52,209 nt of DNA from Candidatus Woesearchaeota archaeon (GTDB taxonomy: Archaea; Nanobdellota; Nanobdellia; Woesearchaeales; UBA11576), in the NCBI GenBank assembly GCA_016929255.1, contig JAFGJH010000044.1, positions 1-52,209 on the forward strand, given 5' to 3'. The first letter of the stretch is position 1. Each line of letters begins with the position of its first letter. The notes below the pieces were generated by a model. The model worked only from the letters and a program-made list of their open reading frames with translations. It had not been told where the DNA came from and ran no database searches. Shown one piece after another: positions 32,265 to 40,972 of this stretch. A program made the position numbers and the translations under genes.

Positions 32265-35200
32265 TTATTTCCTCATCTTCTTCATGGTCTCGCTTATTCC
32301 CAGCTTGTCTGCCCCTGACAGGGTCTCGCTGATCTTCTCTATGTCCCTCTCAGATATGCTGATCTTTGTCTTCTTCTTTGTCTCAATCTCATTGACCAGC
32401 CTCTCGGTGATGACCCTCACCTGGCCTATGAGTGTCCTTATTTCTTCCTTATCCACTGATTCGCCCCCGTATTTTATCTGGGACAGCTCCTCGAACAGTA
32501 TCTCGACGGCCTTTTTCAGAACTGTGGGCACCTTGTGCTTGTCAAGCTCCTTGACGAGCTCGTCGTTCGTGAAGGCGTATCTTATGAGGAATACGCGTTT
32601 GAACAGTATCCTCACCAGCTTGTCAACCTCATTGGCCAGGTGTTCTTCATCTTTTGAGGGTATCTGCTCCTCAATGCTTGTCAGATGGACATTTGCCCAC
32701 TGCAGGATTGGGAGCTCTCTTTCCACCAGTTTTTTCTTTTCAAACATTCTTACCAACCTCATATAGTAGTTCAGCAATTTGGCTTTTAGTCTTATAAACT
32801 TTTTCTTGAATACTCCGAAAAGGAGCGCCAACAGGAGCAGCAGCAGCAGCAGCAGCGATGACACTATCAGCAGCAGGAGGTTCCAGTTGAATGCTTTGGC
32901 TTCTATGTGGACCTTGCATGACGGGCACGGCCCTCCGCAGTCTATGTTCACCTCTCCCTGGTTCCTGATGCCGTCATTGCAGGTTGCGCACGGTCCGCAC
33001 GGCCCTCCGCAGTCCACGTTTTCCTCGCCCTGGTTCATGATGTTGTCTTCGCACGTCGGGCAGACGGGGCAGAATGGCCCTCCGCAGTCGGACCTGTCCT
33101 TGGTGTCTGCGGACATAATCTGTGATACCTTCTCTTCCTGCTGGTTCAGTATGCTGTCAGTGCAGCTTGGGCACGGCGGGCACGGCCCTCCGCAGTCTAT
33201 TCCGGTCTCTCCCTGGTTCCGTATCTTGTCCTTGCAGGTGGGGATGTATATGCACTCCCTTGTCGTGTTGGGCATCTTGTTTGTGCTTCCGCATTCGTTC
33301 CTGTCCCTGCATGTCCTGAACTGATAGCCCGAGGGGAGGCATGGCCCCCAGTCTGTGCATATCCAGTCTTCCTCGCATATCTCTATCTTGGTAAGGTTTG
33401 CTCCTCCTCCGCCTCCCCCTCCGGCAGGTATGGGGGGTATCTGGGGCAAGGGTGTGAACAGGACTTCCAGCATGATTATGTTTGAGGGGGTGGATGTGAA
33501 GTAATCATTGGCATAGAATGTGATATACGCGAAGCCGTAGAATGTCTGGTCAGGTGCGAAAGTGACGAGATTCGTTCGGTCTATCGAGACATTTATCCTT
33601 GGGTTGTCTATGACCCAGGTGTATGTGATCGGGTCATTGTCAGGGTCTATGAAGTAGTCGTCCAGGTCTATGACTGACAGTTTTGTGCCTCTCGGCCAGG
33701 TCTGGTTGGGTATGTCTGAAAGGAGCGCCGGCGGCCTGTTGGATATGAGCATCTCCTCGCATGCGTCCCTGCACCTGTATTTGCTTGACGCGTTGTCATA
33801 ATAGTAGTGGCAGAAGTGGAAGTCTTCCATCGTGCTCGTTCCGCTCATTGATGAGTTGTCCTGCACAGTGACATCGAAATAGTATACTGCAGACGGGAAC
33901 ACTGAGCTGTTGGAGGCGTTCGTGAGGTTCATGAGTGGTGAGAGGTCGACCTGTCCTGTGCAGTGCGCTTCGTCCGAGACCACGCTCAGGTTGACGTACT
34001 GTGTGGAGACTATGTGCGTGCTGTTCCTTATGTTGACCACACATCCTGTATCGTTGTCGTCGAAGCCGCTTCCTCCTTCGAAGTTCACGCCTATGTTGAG
34101 CTTTTCGGTGTCATTGAAGAAGTTCTTGTCAGGGTAATTCTCTGCAGGGTGCGGGTTGTAGAACCCTCCCGACTGCGTAGGAATGGTCGCGGCAGTGAAT
34201 GTGAATTCTCTCCAGAATAGGTCGCTTGGGTTCATCGCCCCGTCATAGGCGATGGCGCTTATGTTGTATGTGCCGGATGTAAGGTTTGCTGAATGGCTGC
34301 AGGTGCTCGAGTTCACCACGAAAACGCCTGACAGGTTCATTGTGCAGAATGCTATCCCTGAGTTGTAAGTTCCGTTGTCGGTGGCGTTTACTGTGAACTG
34401 GACTTTCACTTCGTCAGGGCCGGTCATCACATTGCCGATAGCAATGGTTATGTTATCTATTGTGGGGGGTTCGTTCTCCGCAATGTATGTGGTTGTCGTC
34501 GTTGTGCTGTACACCCCTGGGATTGATGTGGAGATGAACAGGGTGTATGTGCCTGGGATTGTGCTGCTGTCAGTAGTCGATGTCAGGTTGAGGTTGAGGT
34601 TTCCGCTGAATCCGTCATCGTTCTGTGCCTTCAGGCCGTGTGTGTCATTGACTTTCACGAAGTTGGTGGTGGTTCCGGTCATGAATGATGTTGTGTTATC
34701 GAGCAGGGGGGATATGTTCCGGAGGCTGTGTTCTATGTTGCCCAGCTTGAGTACGACCGAGTCTGTGTTGAGAGAATTTCGGGTGTAGCAAGCTGTGAAG
34801 TTGTCTCCGGCATGGACGTACCTGATGCGTCCGACCTGTATTGCGCCCACATATCCTATCGGGTAGCAGGGATTGTTGTATGAGCCGAGTACGCAGATCA
34901 TGGTTCCTGCGCAGTCAGGGTCAGCGCAGTCAGCAGGCCCGTCGTTGTCATTGTCGATGGAGTCGTGGCATTGTCCTGGCCCGAGTTCGTCGGTGGTGTA
35001 AATGGCTGTTGCGCAGTCTGGGTCATTCGCATCTGTAAGCCAGTCATAGTCATTGTCTATCCCGTCTGTGCAGTTGTTCTCTGTGAGTCCGCAGAGCCCT
35101 ATTCCTGGGCCTGGAAGCCCTGAGCAGTTTATGTCTGCGCAGTCAATCGGGCCGTCATAGTCGTTGTCATCGCCGTCCCTGCACGCATCTATCGATATGT

Positions 35201-38200
35201 TCTCAATCTCTGCGCAAGGCCTGCACAGGCCAGTCATGTTGAAGTCCGCTCCGCTGAGCCCTTTGCAGCTTGTTGGGTCTTCGCAGTCTGTGTATCCGTC
35301 CCGGTCGTTGTCAAATTTGTCATCGCAGATGGTCTCATTCCTGTATTCGCACAGTGCGCCCGTAGCCTCGTCGCCGATTTTGTATATGCAGTCTAGGTCC
35401 TGGCAGTCCCAGCCTCCATATACGGGCAGTCCCATCCACAGGTATTCTCCGTTCATGCTGTCCGAGTCAAGGTCATTGTCCAGCTCGTCTGAGCAGTTGA
35501 GTTCTGTCATGGGGCAGGTCAGCAGCACGTCATGCCACCTGTCGCAGTCACGTTCATAGCTGCTCCTGTATGCGTTTCCGGTGCAGTCATAGTGATGGTC
35601 TGCATCATTGTCGAAGTAGTCGTTGCATGTGATCTCTGTGCAGTACTGGCAGATTGCTCCTAATAAGGTGTTTCCGACCTGTCCGTTGCAGTCTATGTCA
35701 AGGCAGTCTGTCAGGCTTATCGTCCCCGCGAAGGTTCCGTTTGTCTGCCTTGTCTGGTATGATGCTGAGACGCTTGAATTGCACCTGGTGCCCCAGTCAA
35801 AGTCGTTGTTTATCGAGTCTGCGCAGCTTGTCGCGTTGAAGTTTTCGACCGCGTAGCATGGTCCTGTGGTCCCGTTCTTCTGGAAGCAGTCATTGTCCTG
35901 ACAGTCTGTGTATCCGTCCCAGTCGTTGTCATAGCCGTCGTCGCAGGTGATCTCGTGGGGGTACTCGCACCTTTGGCTTGCGTTTGCGGGGTTGTATGTC
36001 AGGTTGCATGAGATGTCGAAGCAGTCGTATTGGTCGTTGAGGTCGTTGTCCTCTCTGTCGAAGCAGTATGTGGCGTTGTCGCTCTCGTTGGCTATCGCGT
36101 CGCTTGTCACCTCGAAGAATACCATGTTCTGGAATGCTGAGCTGCCTCCTATGCTCTTTCCGGCCGCAAGGTATGGGTGCGGTCCAAGATGCGATCCTGC
36201 TGACAGCGTGATGTTTATGCGCTCGTTCAGCTCCCCTGTGAACCTGTCTGGGAGGCCTGGCCCGAATGTCGTGCCGGTCACCGACTTGCAGTTGGCACCT
36301 GCTGCGCATCCTCCAAGCTCTTTTCTGGGCAGCTGTTCTATGCTTGATGTGCTGTCTCTTACGTCAAAGCTGTCGTTGAGGTAGTTTATGGATACCCTGA
36401 CTGATAGGTTGTTTATCGACGCCTTGTTGAACTTGGCCCTGAGCGTCTGACCCGGCCTGACCTTATTGAGGTACCTGACGTTGACCCCGACGCTGGAGTC
36501 GCATATGCCGTCGTCGTTGTTGTCGCTGTCTCCGAGACACACGCGGCATACATTGTTGAAGCACGGGTCGCCGAGGAAGGCTGAGTTTATTCCGACAGAC
36601 CTTCTTATCGTGTAGTATATTCCTGCGCAGTCGGTGTCGTTGATGTCGGTCTTGCCGTCCAGGTCATTGTCGATCGTGTCGAAGCAGCTCACTTCCACGG
36701 TGAAAGCGTCCACGTTGTCGGTGACATGGTTTAGGTCCGACTCCCAGTCGCACGCGACTTCGTCGAAATAATAGCCCTGTTTGAAGCTCCAGCAGTCGAA
36801 TGCGTCGTCTATGTCAGAGCGAAGCCAGGTGTTGTGCAGGTACATGAATATGGTGCCGTTCATGGTCTCGTGTCCTGTGGAGTTGGACGCTTCTATGGTT
36901 ATGTTGTATTGTGCGTCTGGTTTTGTGTTGGTATGGCTTATGTTGTAGCTTATGTTGTAGTCGAGGCCGTCGTTGATGACCGTGACGTTTGCGGGATCGA
37001 AGTTGGAGTCTATCTGCGAGAAGTCCACGCTGATGTTGAGGTCTGGCTCTTCCAGGTGCAGGTACATCTCGACAGTGTCTCCGTCTGCGTAGTATACGCG
37101 GTCCCTCTGGGTGTAGGTGATGTATATGCTGTTGTTCTTGACTGCTTCCTGTCCTTGCGCGCTGCAGTTTACCGTGACCACGTGGGCGCCCGAATAGTAG
37201 TCGTGGTGCTGTATCTCTGGGTAGTGCCCCATGTTGGTGGGCAGGTATGACCAGTTCTGCTCCGGCAGGGTGTGCGAGTGGTTTATCCCTCCGGTGATGT
37301 CCATCATGGTGAATGTCAGCGGGTCATAGTCTGTCTTGATATGGCAGGTGGCGCTTATCGGGATGTCCTGGATGGAGCCGTGCATGAAAGTGGTCACATT
37401 TATTGTCGGAGAGTTGTCGAATGTCTTGTTGCCTTCCAGGTCGAACCCAAGGAATGTGAAGTTCAGGAATGTGAAGTCCAGTGTGAGGTTGCCTCCTTCG
37501 GCTACTGTGAACGTGTCGTTTCCCGCCACTCTGACGTAGAAGGAGTAATCGCCGGAATCGTAGCTGAAGTTGTAGCACTGGTAGCCGCAGGGCACTCCGT
37601 TCCTCAGGACGACCGGTTCCGCGAACTGGGTGATGTTGAAGAAGGTGAGCAGGTAATTTATGTCATAGAAGCAGGCATATGTCAGAGGCGAGACTGAGAT
37701 TGTGATGTTGTTGTATGATATGTTGAACATGCTGTCAAGGTCTGCCGAATCGAAGTTCCTGTGGGTGAACACTATTCTGCCCGCGTCAGGCACCACTATG
37801 TGCGCTTCCGGCATCAGCACCCAGGAGGTATAGTTTGAGAAGTTTGTAGAGAACTCGTTCTTGAACTCATTCCATATTGGCTCTACATCCACATTGTTGA
37901 TTGTGAATGACACTGATCCCTTAACGACGCTGGTGTTGCAGATCCCCACTGATCTGGCGATTATCCTGTAGTTGCAGTTCCCGTCAGGTATCGTGGTCGT
38001 GTCGATTGTCGCGTTGAAATAGGAGTCATTCTCTGCATCATAGTCTGTTCCGAACCATTGCTCCACTATCCCGAAATAATAGTAATAGAAATCGACGAAG
38101 TTGACGCTAGACCCCCACAGTGAAGTGTTGTATGTTCCGTTGATGATTTCTGGCGAGCCGGGGCTTGGTTCTGTTATGTTAGGCAGTACGCCTATACATA

Positions 38201-38354
38201 TCATTGTGGTTCCTGCCGCCGAACCGGCCTTCCCTGTGATGACATCCTTTGAGGCCACCATGAACGTGTATGAGTTCACGGCTATAAGCAGTATGGCTAG
38301 CACGAACAGCGCATTGTTGCTGATCCTCATCTTCTTGATGTCGTTCTGGTTCAT
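32265..38354 (-). CDS. Giant cysteine-rich surface protein with cytosolic helical domain
   Basis: A 2029-residue protein, the first gene of the cluster. A signal anchor (about 10-34) is followed by beta-rich domains and then about ten acidic repeats of the form CxDxxDNDxDGxxDCxDxDC, which probably bind calcium and form disulfides. More Ig-like domains follow. A glycine-rich hinge leads to four cysteine modules (CxDxIxNQGExxxDCGGPCxxC, the second with an insertion), a membrane span of nearly pure leucine, and a cytosolic tail of about 180 residues rich in helices (to ETMKKMRK). The tail could meet the MoxR/DUF58 machinery. ATG 38354 was chosen; the frame extends 13 codons to a TTG. Many N-glycosylation sites are present. 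Confidence 0.85.
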   Translation of the reverse strand: MNQNDIKKMRISNNALFVLAILLIAVNSYTFMVASKDVITGKAGSAAGTTMICIGVLPNITEPSPGSPEIINGTYNTSLWGSSVNFVDFYYYYFGIVEQWFGTDYDAENDSYFNATIDTTTIPDGNCNYRIIARSVGICNTSVVKGSVSFTINNVDVEPIWNEFKNEFSTNFSNYTSWVLMPEAHIVVPDAGRIVFTHRNFDSADLDSMFNISYNNITISVSPLTYACFYDINYLLTFFNITQFAEPVVLRNGVPCGYQCYNFSYDSGDYSFYVRVAGNDTFTVAEGGNLTLDFTFLNFTFLGFDLEGNKTFDNSPTINVTTFMHGSIQDIPISATCHIKTDYDPLTFTMMDITGGINHSHTLPEQNWSYLPTNMGHYPEIQHHDYYSGAHVVTVNCSAQGQEAVKNNSIYITYTQRDRVYYADGDTVEMYLHLEEPDLNISVDFSQIDSNFDPANVTVINDGLDYNISYNISHTNTKPDAQYNITIEASNSTGHETMNGTIFMYLHNTWLRSDIDDAFDCWSFKQGYYFDEVACDWESDLNHVTDNVDAFTVEVSCFDTIDNDLDGKTDINDTDCAGIYYTIRRSVGINSAFLGDPCFNNVCRVCLGDSDNNDDGICDSSVGVNVRYLNKVRPGQTLRAKFNKASINNLSVRVSINYLNDSFDVRDSTSSIEQLPRKELGGCAAGANCKSVTGTTFGPGLPDRFTGELNERINITLSAGSHLGPHPYLAAGKSIGGSSAFQNMVFFEVTSDAIANESDNATYCFDREDNDLNDQYDCFDISCNLTYNPANASQRCEYPHEITCDDGYDNDWDGYTDCQDNDCFQKNGTTGPCYAVENFNATSCADSINNDFDWGTRCNSSVSASYQTRQTNGTFAGTISLTDCLDIDCNGQVGNTLLGAICQYCTEITCNDYFDNDADHHYDCTGNAYRSSYERDCDRWHDVLLTCPMTELNCSDELDNDLDSDSMNGEYLWMGLPVYGGWDCQDLDCIYKIGDEATGALCEYRNETICDDKFDNDRDGYTDCEDPTSCKGLSGADFNMTGLCRPCAEIENISIDACRDGDDNDYDGPIDCADINCSGLPGPGIGLCGLTENNCTDGIDNDYDWLTDANDPDCATAIYTTDELGPGQCHDSIDNDNDGPADCADPDCAGTMICVLGSYNNPCYPIGYVGAIQVGRIRYVHAGDNFTACYTRNSLNTDSVVLKLGNIEHSLRNISPLLDNTTSFMTGTTTNFVKVNDTHGLKAQNDDGFSGNLNLNLTSTTDSSTIPGTYTLFISTSIPGVYSTTTTTTYIAENEPPTIDNITIAIGNVMTGPDEVKVQFTVNATDNGTYNSGIAFCTMNLSGVFVVNSSTCSHSANLTSGTYNISAIAYDGAMNPSDLFWREFTFTAATIPTQSGGFYNPHPAENYPDKNFFNDTEKLNIGVNFEGGSGFDDNDTGCVVNIRNSTHIVSTQYVNLSVVSDEAHCTGQVDLSPLMNLTNASNSSVFPSAVYYFDVTVQDNSSMSGTSTMEDFHFCHYYYDNASSKYRCRDACEEMLISNRPPALLSDIPNQTWPRGTKLSVIDLDDYFIDPDNDPITYTWVIDNPRINVSIDRTNLVTFAPDQTFYGFAYITFYANDYFTSTPSNIIMLEVLFTPLPQIPPIPAGGGGGGGANLTKIEICEEDWICTDWGPCLPSGYQFRTCRDRNECGSTNKMPNTTRECIYIPTCKDKIRNQGETGIDCGGPCPPCPSCTDSILNQQEEKVSQIMSADTKDRSDCGGPFCPVCPTCEDNIMNQGEENVDCGGPCGPCATCNDGIRNQGEVNIDCGGPCPSCKVHIEAKAFNWNLLLLIVSSLLLLLLLLLALLFGVFKKKFIRLKAKLLNYYMRLVRMFEKKKLVERELPILQWANVHLTSIEEQIPSKDEEHLANEVDKLVRILFKRVFLIRYAFTNDELVKELDKHKVPTVLKKAVEILFEELSQIKYGGESVDKEEIRTLIGQVRVITERLVNEIETKKKTKISISERDIEKISETLSGADKLGISETMKKMRK

Positions 38355-38423
38355 TTTCTTTTTTTTGCTCGTTTGACTATCCTTTCCTGGCAAGTTCCTC
38401 TGGCGCGGAGGCTATTCTGCTGT

Positions 38424-38606
38424 CTAGCGCTTCTTCTGTCTCTCCAGTCCTATGTTCGGCAGCTCATCCTTGTAGCGGATGACCGTGTGGCGGATACCTT
38501 CCCTGACCACTTCAGCCTGGTTGTTGAAGTAACCCGCGTCTATCAGAACTTGCATCTGATCCTTCAGTTTCTTGCTTACCCTGATGTGCAAAAGCAAATC
38601 ATCCAT
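38424..38606 (-). CDS. Ribbon-helix-helix repressor-like protein
   Basis: A 60-residue protein with the CopG/RHH pattern: a beta strand (DLLLHIRVSKKL), helix 1 (KKLKDQMQVLIDAGYF), a turn with NNQAEVVREGI for helix 2, and a basic tail. Such dimers bind DNA through the paired strands. The start codon overlaps a perfect ATATATCA-N3-TGATATAT palindrome. A TATA box (ATTTATAAATAG) is centred about 29 nt upstream, so the protein would sit on its own transcription start. It is the first gene upstream of the giant surface cluster, on the same strand and 69 nt away, and may regulate that cluster too. Confidence 0.8.
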   Translation of the reverse strand: MDDLLLHIRVSKKLKDQMQVLIDAGYFNNQAEVVREGIRHTVIRYKDELPNIGLERQKKR

Positions 38607-38623
38607 ATATCAGAATGATATAT
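38605..38623. promoter_or_regulatory. Palindromic operator over the start of the RHH gene
   Basis: ATATATCA-GAA-TGATATAT has a perfect 8-bp inverted repeat with a 3-bp spacer. It overlaps the start codon of the RHH gene and the expected transcription start. It is a good candidate for a self-repression site. Confidence 0.55.
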
Positions 38624-38690
38624 AAACGCTATTTATAAATGTTTCTGTAATTTTTACTATTTTTAAGTATTTGGGGCGCTTTATCAACCA

Positions 38691-38739
38691 TTAATAAAAA
38701 TTTTTATTAACTTTTGTTAGTATACAATCAATATACAAT
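38691..38739. promoter_or_regulatory. 20-bp palindrome and 11-bp phased direct repeats upstream of the methyltransferase gene
   Basis: Positions 38691-38710 form a perfect AT-only palindrome (TTAATAAAAA and its inverse). TATACAAT then occurs at 38721 and 38732, one helical turn apart. TATCAACC also occurs at 38682 and 38743. The region is the divergent promoter space between the RHH gene and the tRNA methyltransferase gene. Confidence 0.4.
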
Positions 38740-38808
38740 ATGTATCAACCTAATATACGCGTTTTTTTGAGACAAAGTTATTTAAAACCCCCTTCATTCA
38801 GCTTATGC

Positions 38809-39780
38809 ATGAAATGCATATTCCTGCTCTCAGGGGAGAACCTCGACATCGCAAGGGAGGAGGTCCTGGCCCTCGCAGGCACAGAGGACCACTGGATGTT
38901 CGAGAATGTCCTCATCCTTGATGCTGATTTCAGGTTTGAGAGGCTCGCCATGGCCCGCAAGGTGTACCAGTACCTTTTCGAGTGCGACTACAGGGACCTT
39001 AAGAATGAGATGGAGCGGTTTGACTGGAAGAAGGTCTACGAGCGCAATTTCTCCATGCGCATAATCAACCTCGGCCATGTGAAGCTGCACGAGAAGGAGG
39101 CTGAGTTCGCCAAGTATGTCTGGCAGAAGGTGAAGGAGCCGCGTGTGGACCTTGAGCACGCCCGCACGAAGATAGAGATCATAGTCACAGAGGAGAAGGT
39201 GTTTGTCGGCAAGGTGCTGAAGGAGATACACCATGAGTTCCACAAGCGCAGGCCCAGTGTCAGGCCTGAGCAGCACCCTACCACGATAGACCCGAAGCTT
39301 GCCCGCGCCTGCGTCAACCTCACAGGCATACCTGTCGGAAAGATCCTTGTCGACCCGTTCTGCGGCAGCGGGGGCATACTCATCGAGGCGGGCCTGATGC
39401 GGTTCAACACTGTCGGCTATGACATCAGCGACAGGATGCTCCTGAAGTGCGAAAGGAACCTCGACTTCTACAAGATAAAGCGCTTCCGCCTTGAGAAGAG
39501 GGATGCCACCCACCTCTCTGGCCTGGTTGATTATGTAGTGACTGACCTGCCTTACGGCAAGAGCTCTAAGGTCACTGATGAATTGCCTAAGCTGTATGCT
39601 GATTTCCTCAAGACCCTCTGGAAGATACTGCGCTACAAGGCTGTCCTCATATTTCCCAGCACAGCGGACCACAGGAAGCTCCTGAACCAGACTGAGTTCA
39701 TCGTTGAGCACGAGTTCAACGTCTATGTCCACAAGAGCCTCAGCAGGAACATCGTACTTCTAAGCAAGCCTGAAAAGTAA
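38809..39780 (+). CDS. tRNA (guanine-10-N2)-methyltransferase, THUMP type
   Basis: It methylates N2 of guanine 10 in tRNA using SAM. The 323-residue protein has an N-terminal ferredoxin-like and THUMP region (to about 150), then a Rossmann methyltransferase domain: LVDPFCGSGGILIEAGLM for SAM binding, GYDISDRM for the adenosine loop, and TDLPYGKSS as the catalytic NPPY-type motif, where DPPYG is more usual. The ATG at 38809 is about 25 nt after a TTATTTAAAAC box; the frame runs upstream 23 codons through the promoter. tRNA-Thr, 184 nt downstream, carries G10, a possible substrate. Confidence 0.88.
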   Translation: MKCIFLLSGENLDIAREEVLALAGTEDHWMFENVLILDADFRFERLAMARKVYQYLFECDYRDLKNEMERFDWKKVYERNFSMRIINLGHVKLHEKEAEFAKYVWQKVKEPRVDLEHARTKIEIIVTEEKVFVGKVLKEIHHEFHKRRPSVRPEQHPTTIDPKLARACVNLTGIPVGKILVDPFCGSGGILIEAGLMRFNTVGYDISDRMLLKCERNLDFYKIKRFRLEKRDATHLSGLVDYVVTDLPYGKSSKVTDELPKLYADFLKTLWKILRYKAVLIFPSTADHRKLLNQTEFIVEHEFNVYVHKSLSRNIVLLSKPEK

Positions 39781-39964
39781 GTCCCTCCTTCCGGCCCCGC
39801 AACCCACCCTGCGCCGTCAGGAGAATGCAGACCACGAAGTTAGCTGCTGCAGAATGTCTGACTGTGGTTTTTCGCCGCAGGCGTTGTTTTATATTATTCT
39901 TTTATGAGAAATCCCTAACCACAATCTTTTTAAACCGACCAGAACTCCCATTGCCTGCTGTTAT

Positions 39965-40077
39965 GCCCCCGTAGCATAGTAGCTATTGCATCTGACTTGT
40001 ATCAGTCTGTGCGTGGCATAGGCCCGTATTGCTGCGAAGCGATCAGAAGGTCGCGAGTGCAACTCTCGCCGGGGGCT
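39965..40077 (+). tRNA. tRNA-Thr (TGT) with a 40-nt intron after the anticodon
   Basis: The acceptor stem is GCCCCCG (39965-39971) with CGGGGGC (40070-40076) and discriminator T. The anticodon stem is TCTGA (39991-39995) with TCAGA (40043-40047), and the loop reads C-T-TGT-A, so the anticodon is TGT. The intron runs about 40002-40041, at the usual archaeal 37/38 site; ATCAG is repeated at both borders, so the exact cut is ambiguous. The T stem is GCGAG/CTCGC. The loops are odd: the T loop is TGCAACT and the D loop AGTAGCTA, so positions 19 and 55 differ from consensus. A TATA-like CTTTTTAAACC lies about 30-40 nt upstream. Confidence 0.82.
40002..40041 (+). other. Intron of tRNA-Thr
   Basis: These 40 nt interrupt the anticodon loop between positions 37 and 38. 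Removing them restores a normal seven-base loop and a five-pair stem. I could not prove a bulge-helix-bulge structure by eye. Confidence 0.65.
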
Positions 40078-40081
40078 TTAA

Positions 40082-40774
40082 TCATATCCTATATTTCTTG
40101 TTTATCTCTCTTTGCAGCTCGAAGATGTTTTCAACCGCACTTGCAAAATGTTCGAGCGCATCATTTGACTTTCTCAAGGGGTTTATCCAGTCTGCACGGA
40201 ACTTGAGCCCTATCTCGTGTTTGCTTTCATGTTCGACAGGGACATAATGCATGCTGATGGAGAAGGAGGTAGGACCCGAAGCAGTGCCCCAGTCTATGCT
40301 GTCCAGCTCTGTGAGGTTTTTGACAGCGGATTCCAGGAGATCTTTTGCTTTGCGTACTTCAGCGATGACTTTTTCATCTGCTGGCAGGAGTCCGGCTGCG
40401 GTTGTGTCAGTTTTATGGCTCAGAAGCCAGGCCTTCACTTCATTTGCTACCATCTCGATTGCAGGAAGGTGGATCTTTGCGCTGATGGCAAGTTGCAGGG
40501 ATTCTTTGATCAGTCTTTTGAACCTCCTGTATCTGAATCCGCCTTTGATGCTGAAGGATTCTCCGAATATGTCTGTCTTGTATGGCTTGGCCAGTTTTAT
40601 TGCGCGTCTTGAATACTTCAATGCAGAACTGGTGTCAGTGAGGAGGAGTTTCTCCTCTTTTTTTGCTGCCTTCAGTAGTCCGACAAGCGTACCCTTAGGC
40701 TCATCTGTGCTTATTTCGAGCAGACCGCTCGTATGGGTGACTGTTTTCAAAGATCCCATCTTGTGACTTTTCAT
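40082..40774 (-). CDS. Unknown helical protein
   Basis: A 230-residue protein that I do not recognise. It has no membrane segment and is mostly helical and lysine-rich (LLKAAKKEEKLLLTDTSSALKYSRRAIKLAKPY; RRFKRLIKESLQLAISAKIHLPAIEMVANEVKAWLL), with a beta segment SFSISMHYVPVEHESKHEIGLKF and a final helix. The start overlaps the stop of the small membrane protein upstream in ATGA, with GGTGA just before it, so the pair is translationally coupled. The frame upstream of this ATG is the other gene in another frame and is not used. The helical bundle could be a structural or RNA-associated protein; I cannot say more. Confidence 0.65.
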   Translation of the reverse strand: MKSHKMGSLKTVTHTSGLLEISTDEPKGTLVGLLKAAKKEEKLLLTDTSSALKYSRRAIKLAKPYKTDIFGESFSIKGGFRYRRFKRLIKESLQLAISAKIHLPAIEMVANEVKAWLLSHKTDTTAAGLLPADEKVIAEVRKAKDLLESAVKNLTELDSIDWGTASGPTSFSISMHYVPVEHESKHEIGLKFRADWINPLRKSNDALEHFASAVENIFELQREINKKYRI

Positions 40775-40935
40775 ACCTTCACCAGCTTGTATGCCACCGC
40801 CCCAAGCACACAAAGCCCTATTCCTGCGTAAAGAAGGGGTTTCTGGTTCCAGAAATATCCGACTATGGCCATACATGCGCCAAGTGTGAAGAGGCCTCCT
40901 CCGATGACACCCATGCCCTGCGCTCTTTTGTCCAT
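40771..40935 (-). CDS. Small two-span membrane protein
   Basis: A 54-residue protein starting MDKRAQGMGV, with two hydrophobic segments (IGGGLFTLGACMAIVGYFW and LLYAGIGLCVLGAVAYKLV). A TATA-like AGTTTTTATTC is centred about 27 nt before the ATG, giving a leaderless message. The longer open frame overlaps the neighbouring gene and promoter and is rejected. It is coupled by ATGA to the helical protein that follows, so that protein may act at the membrane. Confidence 0.6.
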   Translation of the reverse strand: MDKRAQGMGVIGGGLFTLGACMAIVGYFWNQKPLLYAGIGLCVLGAVAYKLVKV

Positions 40936-40972
40936 GCTGTGAGAAATAGTGCTGCTGAATAAAAACTTATCG

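Noticed and set aside
33420-38300. Frames antisense to the 2029-residue gene (for example 36834-37250 and 37272-37697) as real genes
   Set aside because: They arise because repeated acidic and Asn codons read open on the other strand. They are Val/Asp/Tyr-rich and lack promoters and domains.
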